From Lanius collurio (taxonomy: Eukaryota > Chordata > Aves > Passeriformes > Laniidae), in assembly GCA_020086605.1 (NCBI GenBank), contig JACBWW010000004.1, positions 26,302,125 to 26,366,124 on the forward strand: a stretch of DNA of 64,000 nucleotides, given 5' to 3'. This document shows, piece by piece, positions 26,811 through 39,993 of the stretch. The first letter of the stretch is position 1; each line of letters opens with the position of its first letter. The notes under the pieces were generated by a model. The model was not told the origin of the DNA. It searched no databases and worked only from the letters and a program-made list of their open reading frames with translations. The translations under genes were made by a program, and so were the position numbers.

Positions 26811-26816
26811 AATAAA
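26811..26816 (+). terminator. SCG5: AATAAA poly(A) signal candidate four bases after the SCG5 stop
   Basis: A canonical AATAAA lies four bases beyond TAA. If used, the 3' UTR would be only about 20-30 bases. Other candidates are ATTAAA at 26881-26886 and 27051-27056 (the latter with GT-rich sequence downstream) and AATAAA at 27282-27287. The true end cannot be decided from sequence alone. Confidence 0.35.
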
Positions 26817-29800
26817 AAGGAAAGATAAAAACTCATGCCATCCTCTTCTAGATCATGATATTGCTTATATATAATAATCTATTAAAATCCTTATGAATGG
26901 CAGCATGCTTATTATTTATATAATTGTAGATGAAAACCAGCTGTATTTATAACAGTATGTTCTCCTAGATGATAAAAATATGCTTCTGCTCTTTGTTAAG
27001 TTACAGTAAAAGGACATTTCTGTTGTTTTTATTTTAGTCATGGAGCAAACATTAAAAATGTTAGTCATTTTGATAGCTAATGTGAGGTAAATGGTCTTAA
27101 TGAGAAGCTTGTAAATAGGAAGATGAAAAAAAATGCCAAGTCTGACTCCAACATTTCATCTTAAATGTTACTATGTTTGACACATGAAAGTTATAGTTTT
27201 ATGTTTTGTTCACAAATATTGTTACTTAGCAAAGACAAAGTATTTATTTTACGAAGAGAATTTTGGCTTTTGGTCCATTTTAATAAACATTTAAGCAATC
27301 TACAAGGTTTGCGAAGTGACACTTTCCAAAATATTTCAGAGGCTTGTCTCTGTTATTGCTGTGCAAATTTAAAAATTAAAGAACTGCTTTTTGACCCTAT
27401 GCGCTGGAATATTTTTCTGTTAGTTTTAATCAATCCATGCCCACAGCTTTCCTCAACACTTGAAAATCTTCCTTATCAATGGAACTGTTATGTGAAAATT
27501 AATCTCCCCTGCTGTTCTTTGTCTTAGTAACTGCAGAGTTTGTGCATTATAGTGTTTTTAAATTATGCTTCAGGGGCATATTATAAGTGAAGATGGAGAC
27601 ATTTGACTGTGTTAATAAGGTTGTGTCAACAACCTCTGAATCTAAATCCAGGATATGAAGGTCATTACAGTTGATCTTCTGAAAAACTGTGCTACTCTAA
27701 TAACACTGGTAGCTATCGTTGCTCTTGAAGTTATTCTGGGAAGTTTAAATTGCCTTCTTGCCCCTAGGAGACTGAAGAACTTTATATTCCAGGGTTCTCC
27801 CTTTCTGAATAATGAGAATATACCTGAATGTTTCAAGCCATGTGAATGGAGCGTTGGAATCACAGAAAACAGCATTAGCTTGCAGCTAATATTACATATC
27901 CTTGGAAAAAAAAGTAGTTTCCTTTCCCATCCTATAGAAAGACACAGTAAAATAATGATGACCTCTTAGAAAAAAGAAAAACCCAATAAGAAACTAAAGT
28001 TTCTAGCTACATAAAATGGAAGTTAACAGAATGGCACATTCACATGACTGTGAATGGCATTTGCTTTTTTTGTCCCACCACTTAGTAATCTGTAATAAAT
28101 TATGTATGTAGAGAATTGGTTCTCTCATGCCATTTAGGGGTAGATTGAAAAATTCTGTAACATTTTAGAAGGGACTATTGTGTCTTTCATCTTATTTCCT
28201 TTTTAAAAAAAAATCTTGAAAAGAAAATGGGATAATATGTCATGAAGTGGGGTTTACACTCACACATGACACAAAAATGAGGAATTTCTATGAATCACAG
28301 AGCTCCCTTGGCTTCCAGTGGCTGGAACAGGATGGGAGCAACCTAGCTGTTCATGTGACAGAACTGGTATTCTCTATGTCTTAAGCTTACTCTTTTCCTC
28401 TCCATTCCTGCTTAGTCTTCACACAGGTATTGAAAGCTGCAAAATTACAAAGGTTGCTCCAAAAACAACAAAGAGTCCATATATCTGTGCATAAATCTGG
28501 CATTAAAACCTACTGCTGCCAAGTGGCTTGGAGTGTGTGAAATGGTTGTTCCTTCCATCTAACCCACTGCTGTAGCTACGAAGTTCCCAGGTTTTTGGAG
28601 GCTAGATTGTTATTCCTAAGAAATTGGTGTTTCTTCAGATACTTGTTTTATCAATACTTCTAAAGTATTCTGAACTACATTCTGTCCTTATAGCTCCAGT
28701 AAAATCAATTTTAATCACAAAAATGAAACAACCATGATGGCAATTTATTTAATTTTTTAAGCTCTTATTAAGGACCTGTAATAATAAAAGGAGGTGTATA
28801 CAGTAAATAGAGGGCTTGAAAAGGGAGGGGCAAAGAAGCATTGCTTGTTTAATAGTATCACTAATCCCAGAAGTAATTTTGTGAAGTGCTTCAGATCACT
28901 ACAACCCTGTGTGGAGATGTGAAATCCAGCACTTCAAACTAGCCAGAACAGGGGTACCCAGCAGGCTGCCTGTGGACTGCGTGGGGCCAGAGAAGCTGCC
29001 CTTCTGTGTATGACAGATCTGCACAGTGGAGGCAAAGGAAAAATATCACAATTCAGACCTGATTTTGTCCTTAAATGCAAGCAAAGAAAAGAACAAAAAT
29101 CATTAAACTGCACAAAACAATGATGTGTCTTACAGGAACTCTCTGCTGGAACAAGTCAAGCGTGTGGTGGTGAGCAGCTGTCAGCTGAGTTCATCAGGCA
29201 GCTTGAATGCTTCACCAGAAAGACTCAGCAGTACTACTGTGAAATTTTAATAAAATATGGCTATTGCACTATGATAATTAGATTCATTATTCTAATTTCA
29301 GTTTCATAATAGAACTGCCTTTCTGTACTGGGGCTGGCTAGTCCCATATTGATTAAAAAAAAAAAACAGAAAACACAAGCAAAAATCCTTGTCCCTCCTA
29401 CTGCTCCAACAATAGTCCAAATATGTGTATGTATTTTTTTTAAAAGAATCATCAAAGTGTTGGTCTTTCAGAACCAATGAACAAAGATACCAGCTATCCC
29501 ACTCACTCAGTTAACCAAACCAGTATTTACAAGAATGTAAATAGCTGCACAGGTGTAATTGCCCTTTTACCTTCATGATGCATGTGAATGAAGGAGCATG
29601 TATATTGATACTGTTGTTTAGAATTTTCATCAAATTAAAATCTTTCAGAGTATTTTAAAATTTGCAAGTGTGTCAATTACCTTTAACATATTAGAGACAG
29701 ATGTGCTTGAAGGAAGCTATACAAAATAAAGCGTATTGCCCTGAAATATTGGTTTTGTCTGGTAAAGAAATATTTATGACTCTAGTCTAAAAAAAACACT

Positions 29801-32800
29801 GTGTAACTGATTAGAGTATTTGATTTGTGACACAAAACTTACTCTGGGGGTGCATGTCCATACATACACAGAGTAACACACTTTTTAAAAGAAAATACAG
29901 TTTGATAATAAACTCATTAGTAAAGAATATAAAGATGTTAACCCATGGAAGAAAGTAATATAAAAATGCTTAGTGAATTGCTAAGGAGGGGAAAAATAGT
30001 GATATGCTTCTAATTATAGGCACATTTGCATTCACCAAATGCAATAACACCATGCTGCTATCTATTCAGCAACTCAGGAGCAATGCAAAGAAACTGGTTA
30101 CTGGTTCTCTGACATCAGAGTCTCGAGAGTCACTTACAGGACAGCAAGTAAAGCTGGCCTGAAGCTTATTTTATCAAAATCTGCTGAAGCCTGTCTTCAT
30201 CTGTTAAACTGAGGAAGGGCACAGGCAGAAAGATGTCTACCAAGTCAATTAAGTTTTTGGCTTTGTTGTCGACAAAGTAACACTCAAGCCCCTCTGTTTC
30301 CAAATGTCAGGAGTTGGGGAAGAAGACAAGTAGCTTTTTGACAATGAAGAGGATATTTGCCTTCAAATCAGGCCTCTAAACAGTAGCTCTGTGGAAGTGT
30401 GGAAAAATATTTGTTTTCATTTTCATGGTGTACAAAAAACTAATTTTTGAACATTTAAATTTTTTGGAAAAAGCCTATAACAACATCAACCCAAAACAAA
30501 CTTGGAATCTTCTGGCCTGTTTGCTGGTAAGCTCACTAAACCAGTTCTCACCTCATCTGTAATGCTCTATTACTTGTAATGTGATACAATTTTTATGCAG
30601 TTCCTTCTTTTTTTTGACAAACAAATAGACTATGCCTGGATCTGTAGGACAAAGAGCCTAAAGATAACTTTTCAGATTTTGAAGTCACACACTCAGATTT
30701 ATGGAGGGAGAAGGGCAAGGTAGGGAGATTCAGAAGACACTACCACAATCCCCCCAAAATTTAAAATGTCAAAAGGAAAGTACACTTCCACATGATCTGC
30801 AAAGGAGATGAGTATGTTCACTATTAGCCAAGTGTCACTATCTGCAGGATTTAAGGCAGCTCTCCATCCAAGCCATAAGCTATCAAGACTGTCAGGGAGA
30901 GGACATTATCTCCAATTTTGAGACCCCTGAATCCAACATTTCAGGGTAATGGAACTGACAATTTGATTAAATTATATTTCTGCCATGCTTGATACAAATA
31001 GGATGGCAATCCAATATGCCCTGAAGAAAAGATAGCAACAACAAAAACCCAACAGAACACACAGACTCCATTGCCATATGGATACATATGCATACACTTA
31101 AAAATTCAGTTTTGTTTGAAGGCATGCAATTACCTTCCATACCCTTTAAAAAGAATAATATTCAGGAATTATCTCAAATAAAAAGTGTACTTTTAAAATA
31201 CAGAATTACTGTGTCCCTTAAAAGGTCTGCCAGTTTATCGTGCCTAGGGTCAATGGCAGACTCCAGCCATGAAGGGCCCAGCCACAGACAACGACCTGCT
31301 TACATGCAAACTAAATAAAAACCAAAAAGAAATGTAAGGAAAGGATGTGGAATTGCCATCATAAAGGTCCCTATCACTCACAAATGTGGCTGACTACCAC
31401 AGGAATGAGAACTAGGCCAAGATTTTCAAATACAAGAGAATGAAAAGGTCAAATGCACCATTTTCCAAGTATACTCATGGTCCAGGTCTACCATGCTCAA
31501 GCCTTTTGCTGTTGGGTGAAGAAAGGCATTGAGCTCCAGTTCATCATCCTAGTTTACCATGAGAAGGAAATACGCAGTTTCAGTTGTCATGTTTGCTTTA
31601 TTTATGATGCTGACTGCTTTGCTGTGATTACATGAATCCTGACGGTTGGGAGAACTGCTAACCATGTGCTCAACACATGGGAGTGTAACAAACATTAAAT
31701 ACAAGTGTCATGAGAGAAGCATTATCAATTGGAACTAAAAGAGCTTAAAAAGAAAAAAATCCTGTTTTATTAATGAGGTCTGTATTTGTATGTGGGGCAG
31801 AGGAAGAGATGGTAGGAATTGAGAATGGCTTCAGACTTTCAAGATTAGGTGGACCTGAAACACCTCTTTCTAATTTTCTTCTGTATTTCCTTTTACCAAA
31901 ACACAGGGAATGCAGCTCCTAATGTGATGCATGTTTGTCTTTTATATTTAATCACTGCTTTTCTTCATCCTGCTATGTTCTTCAAGAAAAACAGTGGTGG
32001 GAGTCAGTGGCTGAATTTCATGGTAAGCTGAGTGAGGCAAAGAAGGAAGCGCAGAGAAAAATAATGTGCTACTTGTTACTAGTCTCAGATTTTCCCTCAT
32101 TCCCTAACCAGTGTCATTCAGTTAGAGACCATTAAATGTATAAACAGACTGCTTTTACTCCAGATCTTTGCTCCTAACCTAACCATGACAATGTTACTTT
32201 CCTGGGAACCACCAGAGATCTCCCTTACTGATGACAGGGATTTTTGGGTCTGGGCATATTTGCTAGATCACAGAAGGTGCGTATGGCTTTGACGCTGAAT
32301 TCAGCCTTGACAGCTTTTAACTAATTCTTTATTCTGAGAAACAAACAAAAAAAACCCAACAAACCAAACCCAAGCAGTCCTTTCAGTGCAATATCTATAT
32401 TCCAATGCCCCAAAGTCCTCTAAAAGTGGCTGAAATTCAAGTGGCACAGCCTGTATGGGGAAATGTGGTTCTGATTCTTCAACTTGATGGAGAACACCTT
32501 TCTACACTGGAAATATAAAATACCACACTGTGACATTTTGTATTTCTAAATGGACAAAACAGACGTATGAAAGCACAAGTTAGGCCATCCAGAGAAGCAC
32601 TCATACTTCACTATTGGTTATTTTTTCCCTTTCTTTAAACAATGCTGCAAACAGTGACTAAGAGAATTGCAAAACTTTGATTCCAAAGGGGAGTGCAATG
32701 GCTGTAAGATTTATGGGCTTGAAAGCTGTGTTACAGCAACTGAAGAAACCTATTTTTAATGCTGCATAAACCATTGATCAAATAAAAAAATAAGATTTAA

Positions 32801-33812
32801 GTAAATTCTTTAAAAGGCATCATAATAACAATGACAGCATGGCTGTCATAGTTTGTACATAGACCTTGGCTTTTGGTTGAATTCCCAAACCCTCTGACTG
32901 AGCCGCCACAGGACTCTGTGCATGCGTGGGTAACATATGTGTGCACAGTTAAAAAAGCAGAGAAGTATGTCCTGCTTCTGATTCTTTATAGCTTCATCCT
33001 GCTAATCCCACAGTGCCTCCAGCTTTGCTGCAGCCTTTCTGATGGTTACTGCTCTGAAGTTATGGTGTCTTGGAAGACTTGTTCTCATGGACTCTCTTGA
33101 GTGGGAAGTTGTCCAGTAGGCAAGCTATGTGTGTCATAATGATATACATTTCTTTCAGTTAAAAATACATTAATTATTTTCTGCTTTAGTAGTTGAGGTT
33201 ATTTTATAACTTCTAGCCATACTGGCTATTTTCTGCTGTGTTCTTACTTTCTCAGCAGCAACCTCTAAGCCTTTAAAAGAACAATAACCATCCACAAACT
33301 TGCAGATAAGGCCTTCATAAATCTCTCCTAAAATATCAGCTGCTTGTTAAAATCACTTTGTATCTATTTTGTTGTCCATCTGGAGGTTCACAAAACTGGG
33401 AATGATTTCCAATTAAAAGATGAGTCAACAGTTGCAAAGAAATTAAGTGCTGGCTCCAGTAAAGGCCTAAGTATCCACAGTTGAATTTGTGTCCAATGCA
33501 AATACCAAAGCCCAAGCACATGCTCCTCAAACCCTGCCTCTCCTGATTTGCTAGGCACCTAAAAGCCTAAACAGCTATGTTTTCTTGTAATCACACACCT
33601 CAGGTGACTGAACTCCTACTTCTGTATATGCCTAGGACTTGAGGAACCTGCACAGCTCTATATCTCCATCCTAAACCCAGCCTGAATCCACAAACTTGGC
33701 AATTCTTCCCCTATATTCCCTGAGGGAGTAAGCCTGGCAATGGCTCATCTCACACACATCTACAGGACCAGGCATTGCACAAAATACCACAGCAGACACA
33801 GACAGTTTAATT

Positions 33813-33827
33813 AAAAAAAAAAAAAAA
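33813..33827. repeat. A15 homopolymer
   Basis: An uninterrupted run of 15 A. No identifiable retroposed sequence precedes it. Confidence 0.9.
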
Positions 33828-35386
33828 GGTGTCTGTAAAAGTTATGGCAGAAGAATCAAAGCTCTAATGACACCAGAGAAGGCAGTCAAGACTGAACACA
33901 AATTTGTCATCTAGTGGTTCATAGGACAGGCTGAACACAAGGAAGGACAGGGTTACTGGGCACTAGCTAGTCCTAAAGGAATGTTTGGGTAGCTGGCAGA
34001 CACCTGATAAAAATACAAGAGCATGGCAAAACCAAGCCAGCCAACCACCCCCCTCCTCCTGAGCAGATGACTAATTTTGGCTCCTTGTCTTGATTAAATT
34101 GTTTCCTGAATTGTTGAACAGCCTCAGCAGGATAGATGCAGGTCTCACACAAACAGGCTACAGCCTCATAGCTAAGAGGCTGCACCTCTGGAGGTGCCAG
34201 TTTGAATGCCTCCAGTGAGTAGGTAGACAGCACCACCTTTTTTTTTTCTGATTCCTGAAACACCACCAGCCTCCTTTCACTCACTTTTTATATCTTTTTT
34301 TGTTTTTTCAGGAAAGTTAGATGTATTTAGCTGCTACCCAGATTCTTGGAAGAATGTTCCATTTAGCAAGACTTGGAACTTGCAAGAGTTCATTTGCTTG
34401 ACTGTGCATTTTTTACTCTAGTAACTTTCAAAATATCTTTAGATCATTTTGCATCTGTTGAAAAGGAAGCATTTAAAAACTCTACTTCCTTATTCACTAT
34501 TAGCATTCCAGTGACAAATTTAATCTTGCAATCATTGTAATGTATGAGATTTGCTGACCAAGAGCTCCAGTGAGCCTACAGGACCCTGTTAGTGTTGCTC
34601 ACATGACATCCTTCTATCAAGATGTGTCATTATAAGCATTTTCAGCACTGAAGTTAAGACATAATATGTTTATCCACATCAGCATGAACAATTCTCTTCA
34701 AGGTGGTTTCAGGTGGAATTTGCCCTATTAAAATACGCAGGTCCAAGTACTGAATGGGTTTTCAAAGCTTTTGCATAGGCTGGTGGCAGTATACTCGAAG
34801 CAAGAGGAATCTGGACTCTAAATCAAACGAATAATTTGATTGGAAAGTACACTATAAAAGTACTTGGTTTTACAAAGTACTTCTCTAAATTAGAAACAAA
34901 CAAATCACATTTGGTTATGATGATTTTTTTTCACCTGATTACAGCAGTCACCTCCCCTCCTAATGCACAGAGGTTTTCTAAACAAGTTTTCTTATCTCCA
35001 CAGGATACGAAAATGCTTTCTGCCTCCAGACAGCCTGTGCCCTCATCTGGATTCATCTTAATTATTAATTACATCAAGATAAAAACCACTGTACTTTGTC
35101 CCTTGTATGTTTTTACATCATAGCTTTCTCAATGTAAAAACTTCAGCCTATAAGAAAGGCACAGCCAAAAGAACCCATAAACTGTGAATCCAAGAATTTA
35201 ACTAAATTTAAAAGGAGGTTTTCTTCTTTGCCTTGCAGCACAGGAGAATATCCTGTTCATTTATGTACTCTCTTTTGTCAGATCAGAAGAATAATAAATG
35301 ACTAAGAAGACATTTTTTAGTGTGTCTGATAACTTTTAGTGACATCAGCTCCCAAGGATTCTTTCCTTTAAGTGTTCTAGTATATT

Positions 35387-35402
35387 AAAAAAAAAAAAAA
35401 AA
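35387..35402. repeat. A16 homopolymer
   Basis: An uninterrupted run of 16 A, with no recognisable retrogene upstream. Confidence 0.9.
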
Positions 35403-37315
35403 TCATTTTTTCACTATGAATTCCTATGTTCAGTTTGAAACCCTGACAAGAAATAATAGCATCTCCTTCACAGAAGTCTAGTTCCATCTGGTTGAGAACC
35501 AAAAAGCCCTGCCACAGTCTGATCTGGAGTGTAATTGATTTGATCACTTGCAATTTAACTTCTTTGCTTACGTCTTTAGTGCATTAAGATTTCCTGGGGA
35601 GGGGAAAGAAAACTGTTTACATTTTTAGACTTTTTACAAGTGCATCCAAAAGCTCCAAGTGTTTGGTGCCTGATTAATTACAAACACCTAGAGGACTGCT
35701 CCCAGTCCTATTTACAGAATCTCTCCTAACATCAAGTGACTTAACACTTTTCCAGGCACTTTGAATCACATGGTATCTGTGACGGGGAAAAAAAATCATT
35801 CAATCAAACTGCCAATGAAAGCAGCTAGTGGAGAACTGCTGGGCAGTGTGGTTAGTCCCAGACAGCTCTTTCATGGCTCCCAACAGCTCTGCACAAATGG
35901 AGGATTGATGTCCCTTGTAGCTATGTTTGGAGAGTAAAGTAATAGGACCTGAAAAACACTAATTAGAATTCAAGATAATGCAAGAAAGGAGAGATCAATG
36001 AATAAATAACCAACTGCCCTTAGCCAAACAAGATAAACAGGACACTTCTGACAAGGAAACAGAAGAAGCAAAACAGAGCAGTTGTTGGAAATATCAAGAA
36101 AAAAATATTTGGCCCTAGGCTCATGTATGTAGTTTCCCAGAAGTGATTTTTTTTTGGCAGTTTTTGAAAGAGTACATTTTTGGTAACCATACAGATTTAA
36201 AAAATAGACTATTTTTGTATTTTATTATTATTTTAATTCTCAAGTTCATGAAGTTTAGCATTCTACTATGCACACTAACTAGAAAGTCCTTCAACAGGGG
36301 GAAGAGGTATATATAAATTATTTCTGGGTCTTTTAGGAAGGCTCACCTGGCTCGAGTCTTTTGTATTGCTGTGTGTGCTTCACATAATACACTCTGAATA
36401 GTTCCACTGGAAACAAAGTCAAGCATCTGGCAAGCCCCTGCAGAATTCAGGTCTGAATCTAAGTTAAGCAAAAAAAGGGAAGTATGCGCACAAATCCACC
36501 TTTCTTACCAAAGCACTTAACTCTCAGTTTGCATTTATGTATGTAGTAAAAATATCATATAGGTCAACCAGCAGTTCTTTTAGTAAACGACAACTGGTTA
36601 AACAATTCTTTGTCTGCCTTTAAACATTTTTGTCCATGACAGTGAAAACTTGGCTTATTCACTGGAAATATCCTTTTTTTCTTTTCTTTTTTATTGGGGA
36701 GAATTACAGAAGTTAAAGGGCTTTCTTCCCTATTAAAAGCATTTAGAAATTTCAAAATGGATGTATTCAAGCACACAGACACAAAGTATGTGAAAGTTAA
36801 AAAAAGTATGTTTTATCTTTCCAGATTAAGCTGAACTCTCAACTCCTCTTATAAACTGCTTATTTCACAAGAAGTTTGGTACCCTATCAGTCTTAAGGAT
36901 TTAGGCCAAAATTATTCCTTTGAAAACGCTGTTCCCTACTGCAGTTTTATAGGTGGGGAAATGGAGTCAAGAGGAAATTGGTGTGAGTGAAACAAGGTAA
37001 AGGATGAAGGAGGTGGGGGTATGAACTTGTGCCTCTTATACCTCTTCTTGACAGAAAGACCATCTCAATGAAACATAGCAGTGAGGAAGAGCTTTGTTTC
37101 TTCCCACCTCCATTAGCATTCTCTCTGGGAAGTGGAGCAACTGATGCTGCTGCAGTACAATCATTTAACAGAAAAAACAAACCCGCTTCAGCTCTTTCAT
37201 TCCTGCAAAGTGATATTTTTTTTTATCTGGCATCCTGTTTTTATGTGGTTATTTCCAGGAAAAGCAAAAAGAACAGATAAGATTTCAATTTTGAAAGGAG
37301 GGCAATGGGACAGTA

Positions 37316-37367
37316 AAACAAACCCCAAAATCAAACCAACCCACAACAAAACAAACCAAAATAAAAG
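37316..37367. repeat. A/C-rich low-complexity tract
   Basis: About 50 bases almost wholly of A and C, with irregular AAACC, CAAAA and CCAACC units. It is similar to the tracts at 32340-32373, 39952-39993 and 55024-55212. Confidence 0.85.
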
Positions 37368-39951
37368 CCTTGCAAATCTCCTTACATAATAAAATACCTA
37401 AAATAGCTTTCCTGCCTCTCTTACACTTTTTTTTTTTGTTTCACCACAGACATAAGTGGCAGAGAAAAAAGCCTACATCTCTTGACTTCCCGCTACCTAC
37501 CCTACCTGCCAGACTGACACCGTGTGCTCCACAGGTGTTGCACAGAACCCCCCCAGGTAACACCCTGAAACACAGGTGGTCACACAACGAGCTGCCTTTC
37601 ATCACAGCAAGAAAAAGGTAAAAGGGACTATTTTGCCAGAACTGTGCATGAGATACCTATTCATGTCTTAAAAGTGTATGCAATCTGTCCAAGATGTTGG
37701 GAAGGGAGTTTTTCAGTTTTGCAGTGTAACTAGAAATTATATTTCATAGCTTCATATAGTGAAATATGTATGTAAATAATACATTGAGCTCCTTAGATGC
37801 CTCTTTTCATAATTGCCAGTTACAGCTTCATACTGTAAGGGCTTCTCATGTTCATACAAACACAGTTGGCTTAGCTGAGTCACTTCTTATATCACACTGC
37901 TCCAGAGGTGCCCTGAAAGCAAAGCATGTCAGCAAACACCTCCTACAGCTTCAGGAGACAGAAGAAAAAGAAAAGCAAATGCATGAGGGAAGAGGAATTT
38001 TATGGCTTTCATTTTCTTGGCAAATTCTTTTATAGTCATCAAATACATAAGATGCATCAAAAAAATTGTGAAAAGAATTATAAAATGTTTAGCTTGACAA
38101 ATTATATTTCTTCATTTGGCATGAAAGTTTATATTTGTTCAGCGTCAAACTTCATCCTAATAAAATAAGCTTTTCTAAATCACTTCTGAAAAATAGTCAC
38201 ATATGGACTGTATTATGTACGTAGGTGTTTTGAGGCCAGAAAATATATTTTTTGTTCTCTGTCTGCAGCACATAGCAGAGTGGAATGCTGGTGGGTGACC
38301 ATGGCTCCTAGGTGTGGAGATCATTACAAGTCCACAACCTGACTCTACATGCAGTTTATGCTGAACAAGAAAGCTTTTCAAGCATACCAGGATACCATAC
38401 TTTCCAGAGCAGAACCCAAGACTTTTAAATTATTTAGATGATTAAAGATTTTCTCTTACACTCATTTACTCTTTTGATTTCTAATGTCCTGTTTCTGAGG
38501 ATTTTGAAATTATTCCAAGATCAAGCAATATTTTGAAAGTAAGAAAACCTAAAATACTTCATTTTCAAAAAAAAAGCCCTGCCCCAAAATAAGCACTTTT
38601 CCCTAATTAATTTTCTCTCATTTAGCTGATGGGAATCTATGTTAAAAAGTTGATGTTCTGTCAACATAAATCTAAAATACTGCTTTTCAATAAGTACAGT
38701 ATTTTCTAACCTCCATCATATAGTCATTAATTCTAAAACTTAAAAAGATTAAAATTCTTTCATTAAACAGAATTTTGCCAAAGTGAAGCACAGTCTTAAA
38801 CTTGATTTTCTAGTACATTTTATGAGAAATTTAATTCAATTCAGAACAACCTCAGCCTTTTCTCGTACTACTTTATAAGGCTTGATATGAAGCACAATGC
38901 TACTTAAACTAGAGGGTTTTTTCATATAGTAATCTGCAATAGAATAAACAGTAGAGTACCTGCACAAGAACCACAGGTCTGGTATGTTAGTACGTTGTCT
39001 TGAAACCAGCATGCACATCTCTTTCCCTCACCTAATGCCAGCTATTACTGTTTGCCTACTTAGGTTTGAAACAACAAGCAAAACTCTGGTTTTAGTCCAT
39101 TACTTTTGGATATATCTAAAATGCACAGGAAACTGGATTCTTTGAGTGTCAATTCTTTTCTATGACAGAACATGGAGAGCTCTTCCCATGCACAGCAAAG
39201 AAGCTCACACACCTCAGCAAGAATGTAGTGATGGACATTGCCATGCATGGCCCACACAACACTCACTACATAATATCTTGCTCAAGCCCCAAGTAATGAA
39301 TCACTTCTGAGACACTGCTGGTCTTACCCATCAAGTCAGGAAGAGAGCAGTGTACACCACCAGAAACTCAACAATATCCCACAGTGTAAAGACAAGCAGA
39401 CTGCAGGGTAAGTCAGCGCTTCGTTCTAGTCTCGTTACAACTCAATTAGAAAAATTACTGTTGTGTTGCTGAGACAAACAAAGCTCCTTTCTCTCCTTAA
39501 CAGAAGAGTTCAAAATGCCAAGTAAAGCAGTTCAGATGTGCCCTGTCTCTGCTGGACAGCTCGCCTTACTTCTGACCTGGAGGAACATGACTTTGAGTGA
39601 GAGATACTGGCTTTCTAGATAAAGTAAGCCCAGGTTCTCAGCTGTCATAGATCACGTGCATCTCCCTGGGTAATTAAAAACCATTCCAATTTACTCGAGA
39701 AGAGGCTCTAGCCCCTGTGAGTTTTGGCTTCTCTGCAAAGGCTTTTAATAAGGTGCCAACTGTTCTGGCAGTGAGGATGCCTTGAGTAGCACTCAAAGTT
39801 AGCAGTAGCAGACAGGAGCTCAGCCCAAGAGCATTTTTCTCTGCAAGAATTAAGTACAGCACTTATTTTAAGCTTACACAATTCTTACTGTTCCATTAAA
39901 ATAAAGAACAACTCACACAGTGAATACCAGCAAGAAATGGGAGAGGAAATT

Positions 39952-39993
39952 AAAAAAAAAAAAAACAAACCAAAAAAAACCCCAACCCAAACA
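39952..39993. repeat. A-run followed by an A/C-rich tract
   Basis: Fourteen A followed by irregular CAAAC, CCAAAA and CCCAACCC units. It is low complexity, with no associated element seen. Confidence 0.85.

Noticed and set aside
28840..29060. Possible ancient DNA transposon end (CAGGGGTACCCAGCAGGCTG)
   Set aside because: Similarity to hAT-type termini is vague, and no paired inverted terminal repeat or target duplication was seen.
33973..34284. 103-codon minus-strand frame with an ordinary amino-acid mix
   Set aside because: No recognisable domain, no splice or promoter context and no similar neighbour. Length is within chance expectation for 64 kb of six frames.
38284..38295. GLI-like site (TGGGTGACC), of interest because GREM1 responds to SHH
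   Set aside because: It differs from the GLI consensus TGGGTGGTC in two core bases, and a single weak site is not informative.
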